In this document: one piece after another, positions 24,801-34,500 of the stretch
Layout: every line of letters begins with the position of its first letter
Numbering within the stretch: the stretch's first letter is position 1
Assembly: GCA_026413225.1 (NCBI GenBank)
Contig: CM048552.1
Span: 64,247,001 to 64,311,000, forward strand
Reading direction: 5' to 3'
Source of the DNA: Otis tarda
Lineage: Eukaryota > Chordata > Aves > Otidiformes > Otididae
Length of the DNA stretch: 64,000 bases
Translations under genes and position numbers: made by a program
The notes under the pieces: generated by a model
The model's database searches: none
Told to the model about the DNA's origin: nothing
Seen by the model: the letters and a program-made list of their open reading frames with translations, nothing else

Positions 24801-27800
24801 GTTCACCATTCATAGCACACATTGCAGTGTGCCTTCCTGGCTTATACGGTGCAGCTCCACCCTTTAGGTTTGAACTAGGTCCATCTTGTGTTCAACTGGG
24901 AACAAATCCAAGTCTATCCAAAATGGAAATTTAACAAAGTGAGAAGCAGAACAAAACCTGCTGGAGAGGAGTGACTGGATGAGTGGAGACATTGAGAAAC
25001 ACTTACAGACAACTACAGAAAGTAATTAAACAGCACAGAGCTAAAGTATAGGGGATATAATCAATTGTAATACATTAATGAAGTAAAAGTCACATCAAGG
25101 TCATTGATTCATTGGAGAGTTGCCTTCTACTGCTGTTTAGCTAGTAGAGTGCTGCTTTTTTTCCATCCAGTAGAACTGCCTGTTGCTTAAAGAGGCTTTT
25201 TCAGAAGAATTCATTTTGGAACAAAATTGCAACCGTAATACAGTTTTTCTTTCTTAAACTCATTTGGAATACATAAATGCTTTATATAAGGCAGAATAAT
25301 GGGAGGAAAATGAATTAGATGGCCATGAAAGGTTCCCTTTCTGTAGAAGCAGAAGAAATACCATATTTAAAGGGTATTTCAGAAATCAAGGGATTTGTTT
25401 CTACAGCCATGGAAATCACAAGATAGTACAGTTTCTGTTCCTAGGGTGAAGCTCTTTAGGGAGACATTTCTTTTCACCAAGGGATAAAATCCTTGGCTTT
25501 GTCAAAGTCAAGACTGCTCCCTTCCACATGGGTTGGCATTTCATCCCCAAAATTCAGAAGTGCCCTGCACCCAATGGCGTCATTGCCCCGTATCACCATA
25601 GCAACCAGATGCTTTGTAAAATTTGCCCCAGTGAGAGGTAAAGAGCCCTTTAGAAAATGTACCTTCCTCTGTACTCAGTGCTAGTTCCTAGGAAAATTGT
25701 GTCCTGAACACCTGGTGTTGAAATTCTTTGCTTTTGCTATTTTGAGTGATTTATATTGCTTTTGGGGACACTGCTTGACTTTTATATATAGCAGTTCAGC
25801 AGTGCCATGAGTGAATTGTTACCTTCTTCTCAACAAATGAAAACAAATACCTGCAAATCTTGTCTTACAAAGCTTGGCTCCCATTAAAATGTAATTACCT
25901 CCCTTTTGTACCTTATACATTAAGAGTGGCTTCAAATGGTATGTGGCTCCTGTTCGACATAATTACTTTCCTTTGCCGCTTGCATAGTAAGAACAAGGCT
26001 CCAGAATAAAGATGACTATTTAAAGAGGGCTGCTGCCGTTCCGAATTGCATAGAGAAAAGTTCTGCTTATCAAATTGATTTGTTTACTCAGTACAATCCT
26101 CACTGGAATTTTTGTTACCGGTCATCATGGACCCACAGAAGTGGGTCCAGTGCTAATCCATGACCACATGGATTTTAATCCTCTGAATAATTCTTAGGCA
26201 TATAAATATTTACAGTTATTCAGGTGATGAATGATAAGATCATCCAATGTGTGCACATTGACACAGTTTGCTCTTGCAAGGCTGTTTGTACCATGCTATG
26301 TGGGTGTTTTTATCTCACTGGAAGCGCTCTGGGAGCGGGATGACTGTGCAGTGCTTGGTTGCTGCGCACTGCAGGGACTGCCAGGTATTCTGAATTTGCT
26401 CTTTGTGTGTTCCCTGGTCTGGTATCCTGGCCTCCATCTGAGCAAGAGCACTACTAGGCAGCCTCTCACTGTGGGATAAGAGGGAAGGAAGAAAGTGTAT
26501 GCTGTAAGAGACAGACACAAAAATTGAGGACTGTTTTGTCATCGTCATTAATATTCTGGAGCATACGTAGCTCACTCTGACGGTACTTTTGTGTTGCTGC
26601 AAGGATGCACAGGAATGGCAAAACTGAGTATTTCCTTGAGGTGAAGGAAGCCCCATCCAGAGTGCAAAAAGCACAGCTCCTGCCGCTGCTTTCCTCAGCC
26701 TGGCTGTGTGCTGAACCATGCTGGACGGGGGACAGTTTGGCTGGGTCACTAACACACACAGTGCACTTGGAGCAACAGGTGAACAGCCACCCTGGTCCAG
26801 GCACAGCCCACTCTCCTCAAGTGCTGAGAGACAGCAAGCAATAGCACACACTCCCACACAGTGCTGACCCTGCTATTGGCATCCGTCAGAGAAATACCTT
26901 TGATAAGGCATTTAATGTATTTAAATTGATGTGTTTAACTGTAAATATCAGACATATTTACATACCTTGCATAAAGCTTTATACTGAGATGCATTGCTGA
27001 GATCAAGCTGCTTGGCAGCGCTGGTGAGATGTGGAGAGCAGCATAGTGGCTTCCCCATCATAAAGGGTTTTTCAGTGCTTGACAGGGTACTATAATTTCT
27101 GATGGCAAGCTGGGACCACATTAAGAGGCCTCGCAGGAAATGGCTGAACCAAAGGTCTTGCATCCAATCTATGCCAAGCTGAATTGAATTTCTATAGTCT
27201 TCCTGTATGGAATAGGAATCTGAACGGGATTATTGGAGACAGTGTATATAGGGGATGTTTCCCTCACTCCACTGGTAGATGCCTTCTGCTGGTGCTGGGG
27301 CATGGGACTGCTGCGTTTTCAGGTAACTGGCCCTGTACTGTCAACTGGTCAGGGCTTTCGAGCATGATGCCATGTCACTGACATGCTGACGCTTTCAGTC
27401 AAGCCTGGCAGCCCTGGGATGGGAAATGTTGGCAGACAAGGTGATCAGGGTGACATGGATCCCGATGTGTCAGTGTGAGCTGACGAGATAGCATGTCATA
27501 AAAGTCGAAATGGTAGTGCAGGGCGAACAGAGATGAGGACAATGAAGGCCTGAATGACATGGATGCAAAGAGTAGGTCTGAGCAGTGAGGAAACATGAAC
27601 AAAATACATCTTAAAGCAACTTTATACTTTGTTAGCCATGGATATACTGTAGCCTGTAGCCTGATCACAGTCAAAACAGGTGGAGGGTAACTGTGAAGAG
27701 GCTTGCATAGGAGAGCATGAACAACATTTTCATGGGTCAGTACCTGGGTATTGGTGTCTGTAGTAGGATTTTTAAAAGATTCTAAGGACTGGGGAATATT

Positions 27801-30290
27801 TGAGCAATTTTACTTTTTTTTTTTTTTTTTTTTAATATATTGCCACAACTCTGGGAGTGCCTGTCATTTCATGGAGCAAATGTGCTTTGCATCAATACAG
27901 CTTGCCTGTCTGAAAGATTAAGCTGTGGTGGTGTGAGTACCTTTAATGTGAGAGGACTTATGTCCCACAAGTGAAGGTTTTACCCTGCTGAGGCACGAAG
28001 CAGGATGGTCTGTCTTTGTAGGTAGAGGGGTTTGGCAGTTTGGGTGATATGCAGATTATCACAAGGTAGACAACAGAGAGGATGGAGTTTTTGCTAACAG
28101 GAGCAGATATAGACCCACAGGTGACAAGTGCAAATGAATAAACAGTGGAATGTCTAGTACCTCAAGTAAAGTGAGGATGGGGACCTGCTATGATCACATG
28201 ACTCCAGAAAAAAGCCTTCTCCTGCTGGTGACCTCGGCCCTATCGTGAGCTGCACATACTCTTCAGTAGAGTCTTGTTAGTGGTCTGCCCATATTCACAT
28301 GACTCCTTCACTTCTAGTAAATTTAGTTGAAGTCTGCAGAGCACCTTTCTATTTGTGCTGCGTCTAAATAGATTTTACAGATGCCAGTGCTGGTCTGATT
28401 GTTAAAATGCCGCTGTTTCTTTCAGAGAAAGCGCTATTGGCAGGGAAGAGAGTGTGAGAGGGATCGCAATCGATATGGAATCCAGGAGGGTCAGTGATAC
28501 AGAGGGGAAATTAGAGGAAGAGGGGGATGTGAGTAAGAGGACAGGAGGGGACACAGCAAATTTATAGGGGAAAAAAAGCTTTAATTGAAAGCAAATTTGC
28601 TATTAACTTAATGAAAAAATGACATTTCAGAATGACAATTTGGAAAATAGTGCCAGATTCTGTGAGTGGCTCTGGGCCACAGGCATGCATACACACATGT
28701 GTGCACATAAACACAGACATGCATACAAAGGTGGGGAAATGAAAGTAAAATAATAATTTAAAAAAAAATCATGTTCACGTTTTCAGACTAAATTAAATTG
28801 CTTCTTGTTTTAAATTATTATCCCTTTAAATGTTAATTAAAGTTTTTAAGGGAAAGATATTTCAGAGCAGATTATGTGACTAAACATGAAATAGGTGTTT
28901 TATTTTGCTTTGACTAAAGGGTTATTAGAAACAATTTTTGTTGTGTTGAAAAAGATGAAGATAAAATGTTTTGAAACACTAACAAACAGGAAAAACAACA
29001 ATCTAAGTCTGCCTTCTGCTGGAGCAACTCTGTCCCTGTCCATAGCTGAAAGATGTCAGTGTAGCTCCCTTGGCTTTAATGCAAGTGAGCTGGTTTTAGC
29101 AGAGCTGATGATTGCTTGACTGTCTGTCTTACCCAGACGGTAAGCATTTTTTGTTTGGTTTTCTTTTTTTGGGAGGGGGATGTTTTTTGAGAAGGAAGAA
29201 ACAAAGGCAGGATTCAAAGGAGGAAAGTGAAATCTGGGTTAAGGTAAACATGTGTCTACTTGCTTGCTGTTTTGGTTCCGGGAAAGATGCTTCACAGAAA
29301 CTCAATTTCTGTCTCTCTGTAGTACCTGTTGTGCTGTGTTTTTTGGTGGTATCCACAAAGATTTATTCACATTCCCAGTGAAAGCTGTTATTTTCCCCAT
29401 TACAAGGTGACATGTGATAGAAGAGTACCTAATCCCCTTAATTCATACTCATTTTTTAGGCTCTTCTGTGAATTTTATCTACTTGTAGAACACCACAGTA
29501 CCCTATAGCACAGTGGAAGTGAACAGAGATGGTAGTATAAAATATAAATTTTCACTTGTACCTTCACATTGTTCCCTTATTTACCCCAAATCAGTCAGAG
29601 CAGCAGATGCTCCCTAGCCCCTTCCCTACGCTATCGGTACCAGCTGGCTGGACAGACCGTGCTCTAATGACTCCAGGCCAAACTTCAGTTGCCTCTCTAG
29701 TGTACATAGGTGTTTGTCCCGGACAAAGGGGGAAGGGTTGGCAGTGGAGAAGCTAAAGAAACAAGTGAGCTTTCTCACCACACTCTGGAGTTGCTCTCAT
29801 ATTCAGAGAAAGCCAAAGACTAACAATGAAACAGAAAGGAAGCAAAGGAGGGTATGTGTGTGGGTAGTGTGTGCAAAGCTTTCGTCCAGCTCTCCGCTGA
29901 GCCATGACCCGATTTCTCCGGGAGCTGCCTGCTGTTTTCTTATTTTTGAGGCAAGTTCCTGAGACAAAGCTTTGCATGCCAAACAGGTCAGCCGCTCAGA
30001 TAGGAAAGGTTCTGAACTGGGCATGCAGCCCCCTTTTCATCTTCTCTAGCACCTTGACCCCTCCTTTTTTTTTTTTCTTCTTTTCCTTCTGTTTTCCCTT
30101 TCCTTGTTCAGAAGGAGGAAACAAAATTAGTTCTTACATGCATAGAGAAAACAAGAAGAACTTTCAGCGGTACTGGATGAAATTTATTGCAGTGACTGCT
30201 TGATGCTAATTTTTTGTGGTTATTCTTATCTTGACAGAATCCAAGAAGAAGAAAAAGGAAGGCAAGAAACAAGAGAAGATGCTGGATTAA
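12700..30290 (+). CDS. PTN: Pleiotrophin, full coding region (four exons joined)
   Basis: Joining 12700-12808, 13950-14123, 15145-15306 and 30238-30290 gives an open frame of 498 bases, 165 residues plus TAA. Pleiotrophin is a secreted heparin-binding cytokine of the midkine family; it acts outside the cell on proteoglycans and on receptors such as PTPRZ1. Residues 1-30 form a signal peptide with hydrophobic core [10 protein letters not shown]; cleavage after A30 would leave a mature chain starting GKKEKP. Ten cysteines (C45, 53, 60, 74, 83, 87, 97, 107, 129, 139) sit at the spacing known for the three disulfides of the first TSR domain and the two of the second. The basic tail ends KKQEKMLD. 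The human protein has 168 residues; this one is two shorter near the N-terminus and lacks one alanine at the exon 4/5 junction. Identity is read from motifs and remembered family sequence, and is very secure. Confidence 0.98.
12809..13949 (+). other. PTN: PTN intron 2
   Basis: The intron is 1141 bases with GTAAGG at the 5' end and TTCATCCAG at the 3' end. It contains a perfect 15-base tandem duplication at 13844-13873, directly after a CTTTCAG that could act as a decoy acceptor. No other gene or repeat is recognised. Confidence 0.9.
13844..13873. repeat. 15-bp perfect tandem duplication
   Basis: The unit GTGACTGTTAGTGAA occurs twice without a spacer (13844-13858 and 13859-13873), ending 76 bases before the next exon. 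It looks like a simple recent duplication. Confidence 0.95.
13950..14123 (+). CDS. PTN: PTN second coding exon (N-terminal TSR domain)
   Basis: This exon is 174 bases long, bounded by acceptor TTCATCCAG (ends 13949) and donor GTAAGC (14124). The split codon gives E37. It encodes residues 38-94 with [19 protein letters not shown] and six cysteines: C45, C53, C60, C74, C83, C87. In mature numbering these are 15, 23, 30, 44, 53 and 57, the set forming the three disulfides of the first thrombospondin-type-1-like domain. The tryptophans and basic residues expected for heparin binding are present. The length equals what I recall for the matching human exon. Open reading continues past the donor into intron 3, but that extension loses the cysteine pattern and is not real. 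Confidence 0.98.
14124..15144 (+). other. PTN: PTN intron 3
   Basis: The intron is 1021 bases with GTAAGC and TCATTGCAG boundaries. It contains a 23-base tandem duplication at 14665-14710. Nothing else is recognised. Confidence 0.9.
14665..14710. repeat. 23-bp tandem duplication
   Basis: Two adjacent units, each AAACGTGGC followed by nine T and CTAG plus one base, differ only at the last base (T versus C). The T9 tract followed by CTAG makes each copy look like a weak splice acceptor. Confidence 0.95.
15145..15306 (+). CDS. PTN: PTN third coding exon (C-terminal TSR domain)
   Basis: The exon is 162 bases, after acceptor TCATTGCAG (ends 15144) and before donor GTAAAT (15307). The split codon gives A95. 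It encodes [20 protein letters not shown] and continues to KPKPQ148, with the four remaining cysteines C97, C107, C129 and C139 (mature 67, 77, 99, 109). These form the second TSR domain, the main heparin/chondroitin-sulfate binding unit in this family; basic residues K114, R116, K121, R122, K137, K141 and K144 are visible. No frame damage is present. Confidence 0.98.
17486..17958 (+). mobile_element. CR1 LINE fragment (3' end), sense within PTN intron 4
   Basis: This is a 5'-truncated CR1 copy carrying the last part of the reverse-transcriptase frame and the 3' UTR. A frame at 17528-17749 reads [20 protein letters not shown], the conserved CR1 C-terminal region, and then breaks. Downstream come the CR1 signatures CACTGGAACAGGTTGCCCAG and GGACTAGATGACCTTTAGAGG, ending CCTATGATTC, a decayed octamer tail. 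It is visibly more diverged than the copy at 47.8-49.8 kb. It belongs to the intron and is not a gene. Confidence 0.93.
21198..21303 (-). repeat. MIR-like / CORE-SINE relic
   Basis: AACTGGAAAGGCTAAATGAC is followed by TTTCC, GACACAGTACGAGTGGCAGG and finally GGCTCTGTGCTCTAACTCAT. The block order matches the reverse complement of the MIR/CORE-SINE body through to its tRNA-derived head (gaggttaagtgacttgccca ... cacacag ... agtggcagag ... gtgctctaacca). The tRNA-like head is at the right end. Confidence 0.5.
22340..22545 (-). repeat. Ancient amniote MIR-like/L2-like repeat
   Basis: TTATTTGTATTGCATGAGTG, then CCCAGAGGCCCCAGCTG, GGGTGCCATTGTACTAAGCA and CTGCATAAACATTGTGAGAG follow, block by block, a repeat I recall as common in turtle, crocodilian and bird genomes (attatttgtattgcagtagc ... 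aggagccccagtca ... cccattgtgctaggcgctgt ... acaaacac). The exact family name is uncertain; it is diverged and old. Confidence 0.5.
23495..23640 (+). repeat. Pyrimidine-rich tract in PTN intron 4
   Basis: About 145 bases are dominated by CCTTTC/TTCTT-type sequence and include TTTCTTTTCAG near 23549-23559, a plausible decoy acceptor. No conserved exon follows it. Confidence 0.7.
26128..26149. repeat. 8-bp inverted repeat (small hairpin)
   Basis: TGGACCCA, loop CAGAAG, TGGGTCCA. An outer pair CACTGGA (26101) and TCCAGTG (26146) overlaps the right arm, so two alternative pairings are possible. Confidence 0.85.
27814..27833. repeat. T20 homopolymer
   Basis: An uninterrupted run of 20 T lies in PTN intron 4. 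No retroposed gene or LINE 3' end is recognisable beside it on the minus strand. Confidence 0.95.
30058..30111 (+). promoter_or_regulatory. Strong cryptic 3' splice site upstream of the last PTN exon
   Basis: About 50 bases of nearly pure pyrimidine, including a T12 run, end in CCTTGTTCAG at 30111. By eye this is a better acceptor than the genuine one at 30237. Splicing from exon 15145-15306 to 30112 keeps the frame open for 30 codons (split glutamate plus 29) and ends at TGA 30201-30203. No transcript evidence is available here, so use is unproven. Confidence 0.45.
30238..30290 (+). CDS. PTN: PTN last coding exon (lysine-rich tail and stop)
   Basis: The acceptor TCTTGACAG ends at 30237. The split codon gives E149, followed by [16 protein letters not shown] and TAA at 30288-30290. 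This unstructured basic tail helps glycosaminoglycan and receptor binding in the family. Relative to human PTN one alanine is missing at the junction, which fits loss of one AG-ending triplet at the exon edge. A second acceptor with a stronger pyrimidine tract lies 126 bases upstream (ends 30111) and would produce a different C-terminus. Confidence 0.97.
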
Positions 30291-30501
30291 TGGAGCCAAC
30301 TTCGGCAATGTGAGAAAGGGACATCAGGAAACACGATCAGTTAACAGTTTCATTTATACCTAGGCATTTTATCCTAAAATTATTTATAGCTTAATGGTAC
30401 CATAGAAGGAAAAAACAAACAAACACAGAAAAAAAATTTCCTTTTTTTATTACTTTAGTATTTTCAATGTATAACCCTAACAACAATTTTTAGAGGCCTG
30501 T

Positions 30502-30507
30502 AATAAA
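30502..30507 (+). terminator. Proximal poly(A) signal of PTN (AATAAA)
   Basis: A canonical AATAAA lies 211 bases after the stop codon. The downstream sequence is only moderately TG-rich (TATGTCTATTGTATATTG), so use is plausible but probably weaker than at the distal site. It would give a short 3' UTR of about 0.23 kb. Confidence 0.5.
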
Positions 30508-31465
30508 GGACTCCAAACTCATTTAGAAAATTATGTCTATTGTATATTGAACAATGTAGAGGTTTTAAAAATATTTTTTTTTCTTAAGTCTTGCCATAGG
30601 CCTCAATCTGGTAATTACTCCATGCAAGCAGAACCTGAACCTGTGTGGAGCTCCGCTGAAGACAGTGGTGCCCTGTGTGAACATAGGATTCTTACTGGTT
30701 GCAACTATATTTAAGATTGGGACCTTATATGTGAAAAAACCCGGACTTGTTTCTTATTACATCTGGATACCTGTATGAAATTATTTGTTTAAGGAAAGGA
30801 TGGGGGCATTTTGTTGAATATTTACAGGCATAGAATTTTTTTGGATGTGTGGTGAATGTTCATTACAAAATGCCACCATCTCCAGGTAAAAACCAGTAGC
30901 ACTCCTATCCTTGGCCATATTTTGGATGTTGGCAGTAAAAATTCTGGAATCTTTCAACAATTGAAGAGCCCTAATTTTTAATGATTTTCTAGCAATGATT
31001 TTTCCAAGTGGAATAATAGCAAAACTTCCAATTTTTTAGCATATCAGCACTGATGGATGATAATGTCCTCTGTTTTATCTATAAAAGCTGAAAAATGCTT
31101 TCTTTTCTTAGTTTATTTTGCCAGAAGGGATAATATAATTTTGACAAAAATCTACTTGAAATTCTTGTGATTCTGCCTGGCCAAGCTCCCTTTTGTATCA
31201 GGGGAATCTTCCTGTTGGTTTTAGTTACAACTGGTTGAAAAATAATATGTCTGGTGGGAAGTAACAGAAGAAATCTGTTTGGAAACTGCCTGAGATAGTT
31301 CATATTTTTACCAAAAAAAGGGACAATTTGTGTGACTTGAAACCAATAGGGATGAAATTAATTTTTGTTTATCTGTTAGTAAAGGAAAAGGGAAATATAA
31401 AACCAGTAGCTTCTGCTTTCTTCCATTTTTATATAAGCAAAAAGGCCTTGAAAAAGGTCAGTCAA

Positions 31466-31471
31466 AATAAA
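31466..31471 (+). terminator. Distal poly(A) signal of PTN (AATAAA)
   Basis: AATAAA is followed within 30 bases by a TG/T-rich stretch (GTGATTCTGTG, then T6 and T7 runs), the usual layout for cleavage and polyadenylation. A G-rich element at 31513-31533 follows. Together these make it the best candidate for the main 3' end of the PTN transcript. Confidence 0.7.
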
Positions 31472-31512
31472 AGTGATTCTGTGATTTTTTAAATTTTTTT
31501 AAAGTGATCTAC

Positions 31513-31533
31513 GGGGGGGGAGTGGGGAGGGGG
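31513..31533 (+). promoter_or_regulatory. G-rich element downstream of the PTN poly(A) site
   Basis: The tract consists of G8, G4 and G5 runs separated by AGT and A. It contains GGGGAGGGGG, which resembles the MAZ-type G-rich pause/auxiliary element known to strengthen polyadenylation and termination. It can also form a G-quadruplex on the RNA-like strand. The position, about 45 bases after AATAAA, suits that role; function is inferred. Confidence 0.45.
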
Positions 31534-34500
31534 AAGCAAAATTATAATCAGCTGATTTTCAGTTCGCTCAGTTTTACCTATTTTAAATGACAGTAAATCC
31601 TGAGAAAAGTCACAAAGTAGAAAAAAGATCTGACAAAGGGCTAGTCTGTCCCCAGGTAAAGGCTTGTTTAACAAACTAAACAACCAGCAGACCAGACTTT
31701 TTAGAGGAAACATAAGGGATTTCCGTGCCTGAATTAATTTCAAAATCATTGCTTTTAAATTCTAAATCTTAAAATTCAAAAGCAAGAAATAAACTTTGCC
31801 CTTTATGTAGGCTGCAGGCTTGCCTGCTGGTCAGGAGGATTGGTCTCCTTTGTACTGCCGCAGGTACCCACTGACTTCAGCAAAGCCGCAGCAGGGTATG
31901 TTCATCTAAGTAAATCATGTTGCTTTCTTGGGATTAACCTGCAGACAAGCAGAGAATCTTTTTCCAGGCTAACATCACTCCCCTTTTCTATGCAAAAAAA
32001 TTATAAGAATTGCAGAGCTTGCCCTCTTTTCTCACATGGAGGGTATGGCTGATCTGAACTCACAGTTAGGCAAGACCTTCTGTAGACGTTCCCAAACCCT
32101 TCTGAAGCCAGCTAGCCAAGGCTGCACATAGCTCAAGGTAGACTAGCCACACAATTATTTCCTAGACTCCTTGGGGGTATTTTGCAGTCTGTGTTGATGT
32201 CCTTGTTATTTTGGCTACGCTGTTAGACATACTTGAGCCAGTGGTATCATTAAAAATGTCCCCAACATGTGGTGGATGTGCAATGACCAAATCCAAAATC
32301 ATAAAGGCTCTTATTTGGGTGGCTCTGGGTGCTATTTGGTTTGTTCATGGTCTAATCAGGTCTACCTGTGCTTGTGCCTCAGATTTAAACTAATGGATTG
32401 GTAGGTCTGATTGAAAGCAAAGGGAGAAAGAAGCTTTTTCACTCACCAAAGGTTTGTCTGTCTAAATGCTGCATCAGTTCACTTAAAGTGGTTCAGCTTT
32501 GAGTGCAAACACTGTTGCACCATTGTCTTATACTGGTTAATCTAGTCCATGTTTCATAGGGAGCTGGTGGAGTTGGGAATGATGCCGAAACAAACAGTTT
32601 GACTATTCTTAGCAAACCTTAGATGTGACTTCTGATTTCCACCTCTGTGAGTAACAAGTTAATAAATTCCCCTGTGTTTCCTCTTGACACGTTCTGGCCC
32701 TTATGATTAACTGCCCAGCTGGCTTGTTAAAGGAACATTCCTAATAGATTTTGAAGCAGGCCAGTCAGGTTCCTATGGTGGTGTAGGGCCTCCATGGAGA
32801 GAGTTTACAGAAAACAAACAAACAAACAAATACCATGTTAGGACCAGAAGAAAGTGCAGCAGTCCTGATAGCAAAGGGTGTGAAATAGAAGAACGCTTCC
32901 TCTGTACTACTGAGTCACATATGTCTGCATCTATGTTGCCATCTTATTGTTGGCAGTAATTGGAGTTCTATCTGTCATAGTTTCTGAACAATGATGAAAA
33001 TTTGCAAGAAGCCATCAGAAAACATTCTGTGGAAATTCTAGCTATGAAGGAGAAGATAAAAGTAATTCATGGCAGAACACAGAGGAAGACTGAACAGAAT
33101 AGGTCAGTCAGGTCAGCTCTGAAAGGAGGTACCTGGTACCTAACAGGAGCAGCTTCACTAGTGACATTATCCAGAAAGCAAGAGGCAAGTATCTGACCAA
33201 AACCTCTTCCCACCTTATTTTGCTCAGTTTCCACTTGAGTCATTCTGAAATTTCTCCTTATTTACTTTCTAATTCTCTACCCTCCTTCCTTTGGGAGGGC
33301 AAGGTTGTCTGACAGTGCTGTGGGGGTGGCTACTTCAGATGAAATATATGTTTTACCCTCTTGGTGCTATCCTGTTACAATGGAAAATGACTTAGCATAG
33401 ATGTGTTGCTTAGCTAGTTTAACTGACTGAAGCTTGTTTCATGAATGTTCCTCTTGAGAAGTGATTTCTATCTTCATTTGCTACAGCTATAATATGGCAT
33501 GGGGAGATGATGGAAATCCCCTGAATTACAGCTTTTTTCTGAGCACTCAGATCTCTTAGAATAGAAAGAGGTAAGTTGCTGAACATCAGCTAAGGATGAA
33601 TCAGTCTGCATCCAGGCTTTGGATTCTAGCAAGTTTAAACTTAGGGGAATCTGAGTATAAGTCCTTTCTCTTCTTCTAAGTAGTCTGAGCCCCACTTCTA
33701 AGCAATTTGGCCTGTCTATATCTTGATTCAAAACAACATTTGAGGAGAGGGGCTTTTTCTGACTTTGACATGTCTCCTGACAGAAGTGCCCCTATTGAAA
33801 GAGAATCATTACTTGTCAGCCTGGTGTATTTAACAGACTATTAAGTGGAGCAAAACTATAGGTCAAGGCTCCCGGAAGGGAAAACATGTGTTGTATGTGC
33901 AGGTAGATATTAAGTTGTAACTTACTGATTCTCATCTTCTAATTCCATAATGACATTCTGGACTGTACTGTTTTTCAAAGGAGAAAAAAATAGAAGAAAT
34001 GAAAGAATAATAATTATCAAACATATCAACAGACATTGTTGGAGACTTTGTCAGGAAGAGATAGATATAAAGTTAGGGGCATTTTAAATAAACTTCTTTT
34101 GCATGCTCCTTGAGTAGGAAAGGCAGGATTACTGGCTGACACATTTGTTATGTATTTTACTTGATTTGTGCCTTAATGAAAACTAATCAAATGTAGAAGG
34201 TTACAGAGATGTAAAGTCCCACTCCAACCTCAAAAGAATGTGTCCAATAGGAGACAATGTCAAAAGGTATATCTGTCTTTTCTCGTTTAGGAGTGCAAGT
34301 TATGATGATGTTGATATGGGAAAACATAACGTATTTCTTTAACTTTAGTGTGTATCATTCACCACTTGGCATGTAGCAATGGACAATTCAAGTAAAACAA
34401 CGGAGCATTAGGATGAACTAAGGGGAAGTGAGTACATATTGAGACTGTTTATGGAAACAGGCCTATAAAACCCCTGAAACTAACCATACTGCTAGCAGGG

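Larger units (their letters stand above)
15307..30237 (+). other. PTN: PTN intron 4 (large)
   Basis: This is the longest intron in the window, about 14.9 kb, with GTAAAT and TCTTGACAG ends. It holds a CR1 fragment in sense orientation (17486-17958), two MIR-like relics (21198-21303 and 22340-22545), a pyrimidine-rich tract at 23495-23640, a small hairpin at 26128-26149, a T20 run at 27814-27833 and the cryptic acceptor at 30111. Open frames in it have no recognisable product. Segments near 22.0 and 25.9 kb look like possible conserved non-coding elements. Confidence 0.85.
30291..31487 (+). other. PTN: PTN 3' untranslated region
   Basis: This is the non-coding remainder of the last exon, ending about 15-20 bases after the distal AATAAA at 31466. 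It is AT-rich, with TTATTTAT and ATTTA-type elements near 30380 and several oligo-A and oligo-T runs. No repeat insertion or long open frame is seen. The 3' boundary is inferred from the poly(A) signal, not observed. Confidence 0.75.

Noticed and set aside
26315-26857. A 180-codon minus-strand frame within PTN intron 4
   Set aside because: No recognisable domain, no supporting splice or promoter signals, and cysteine/serine-rich random-like composition.
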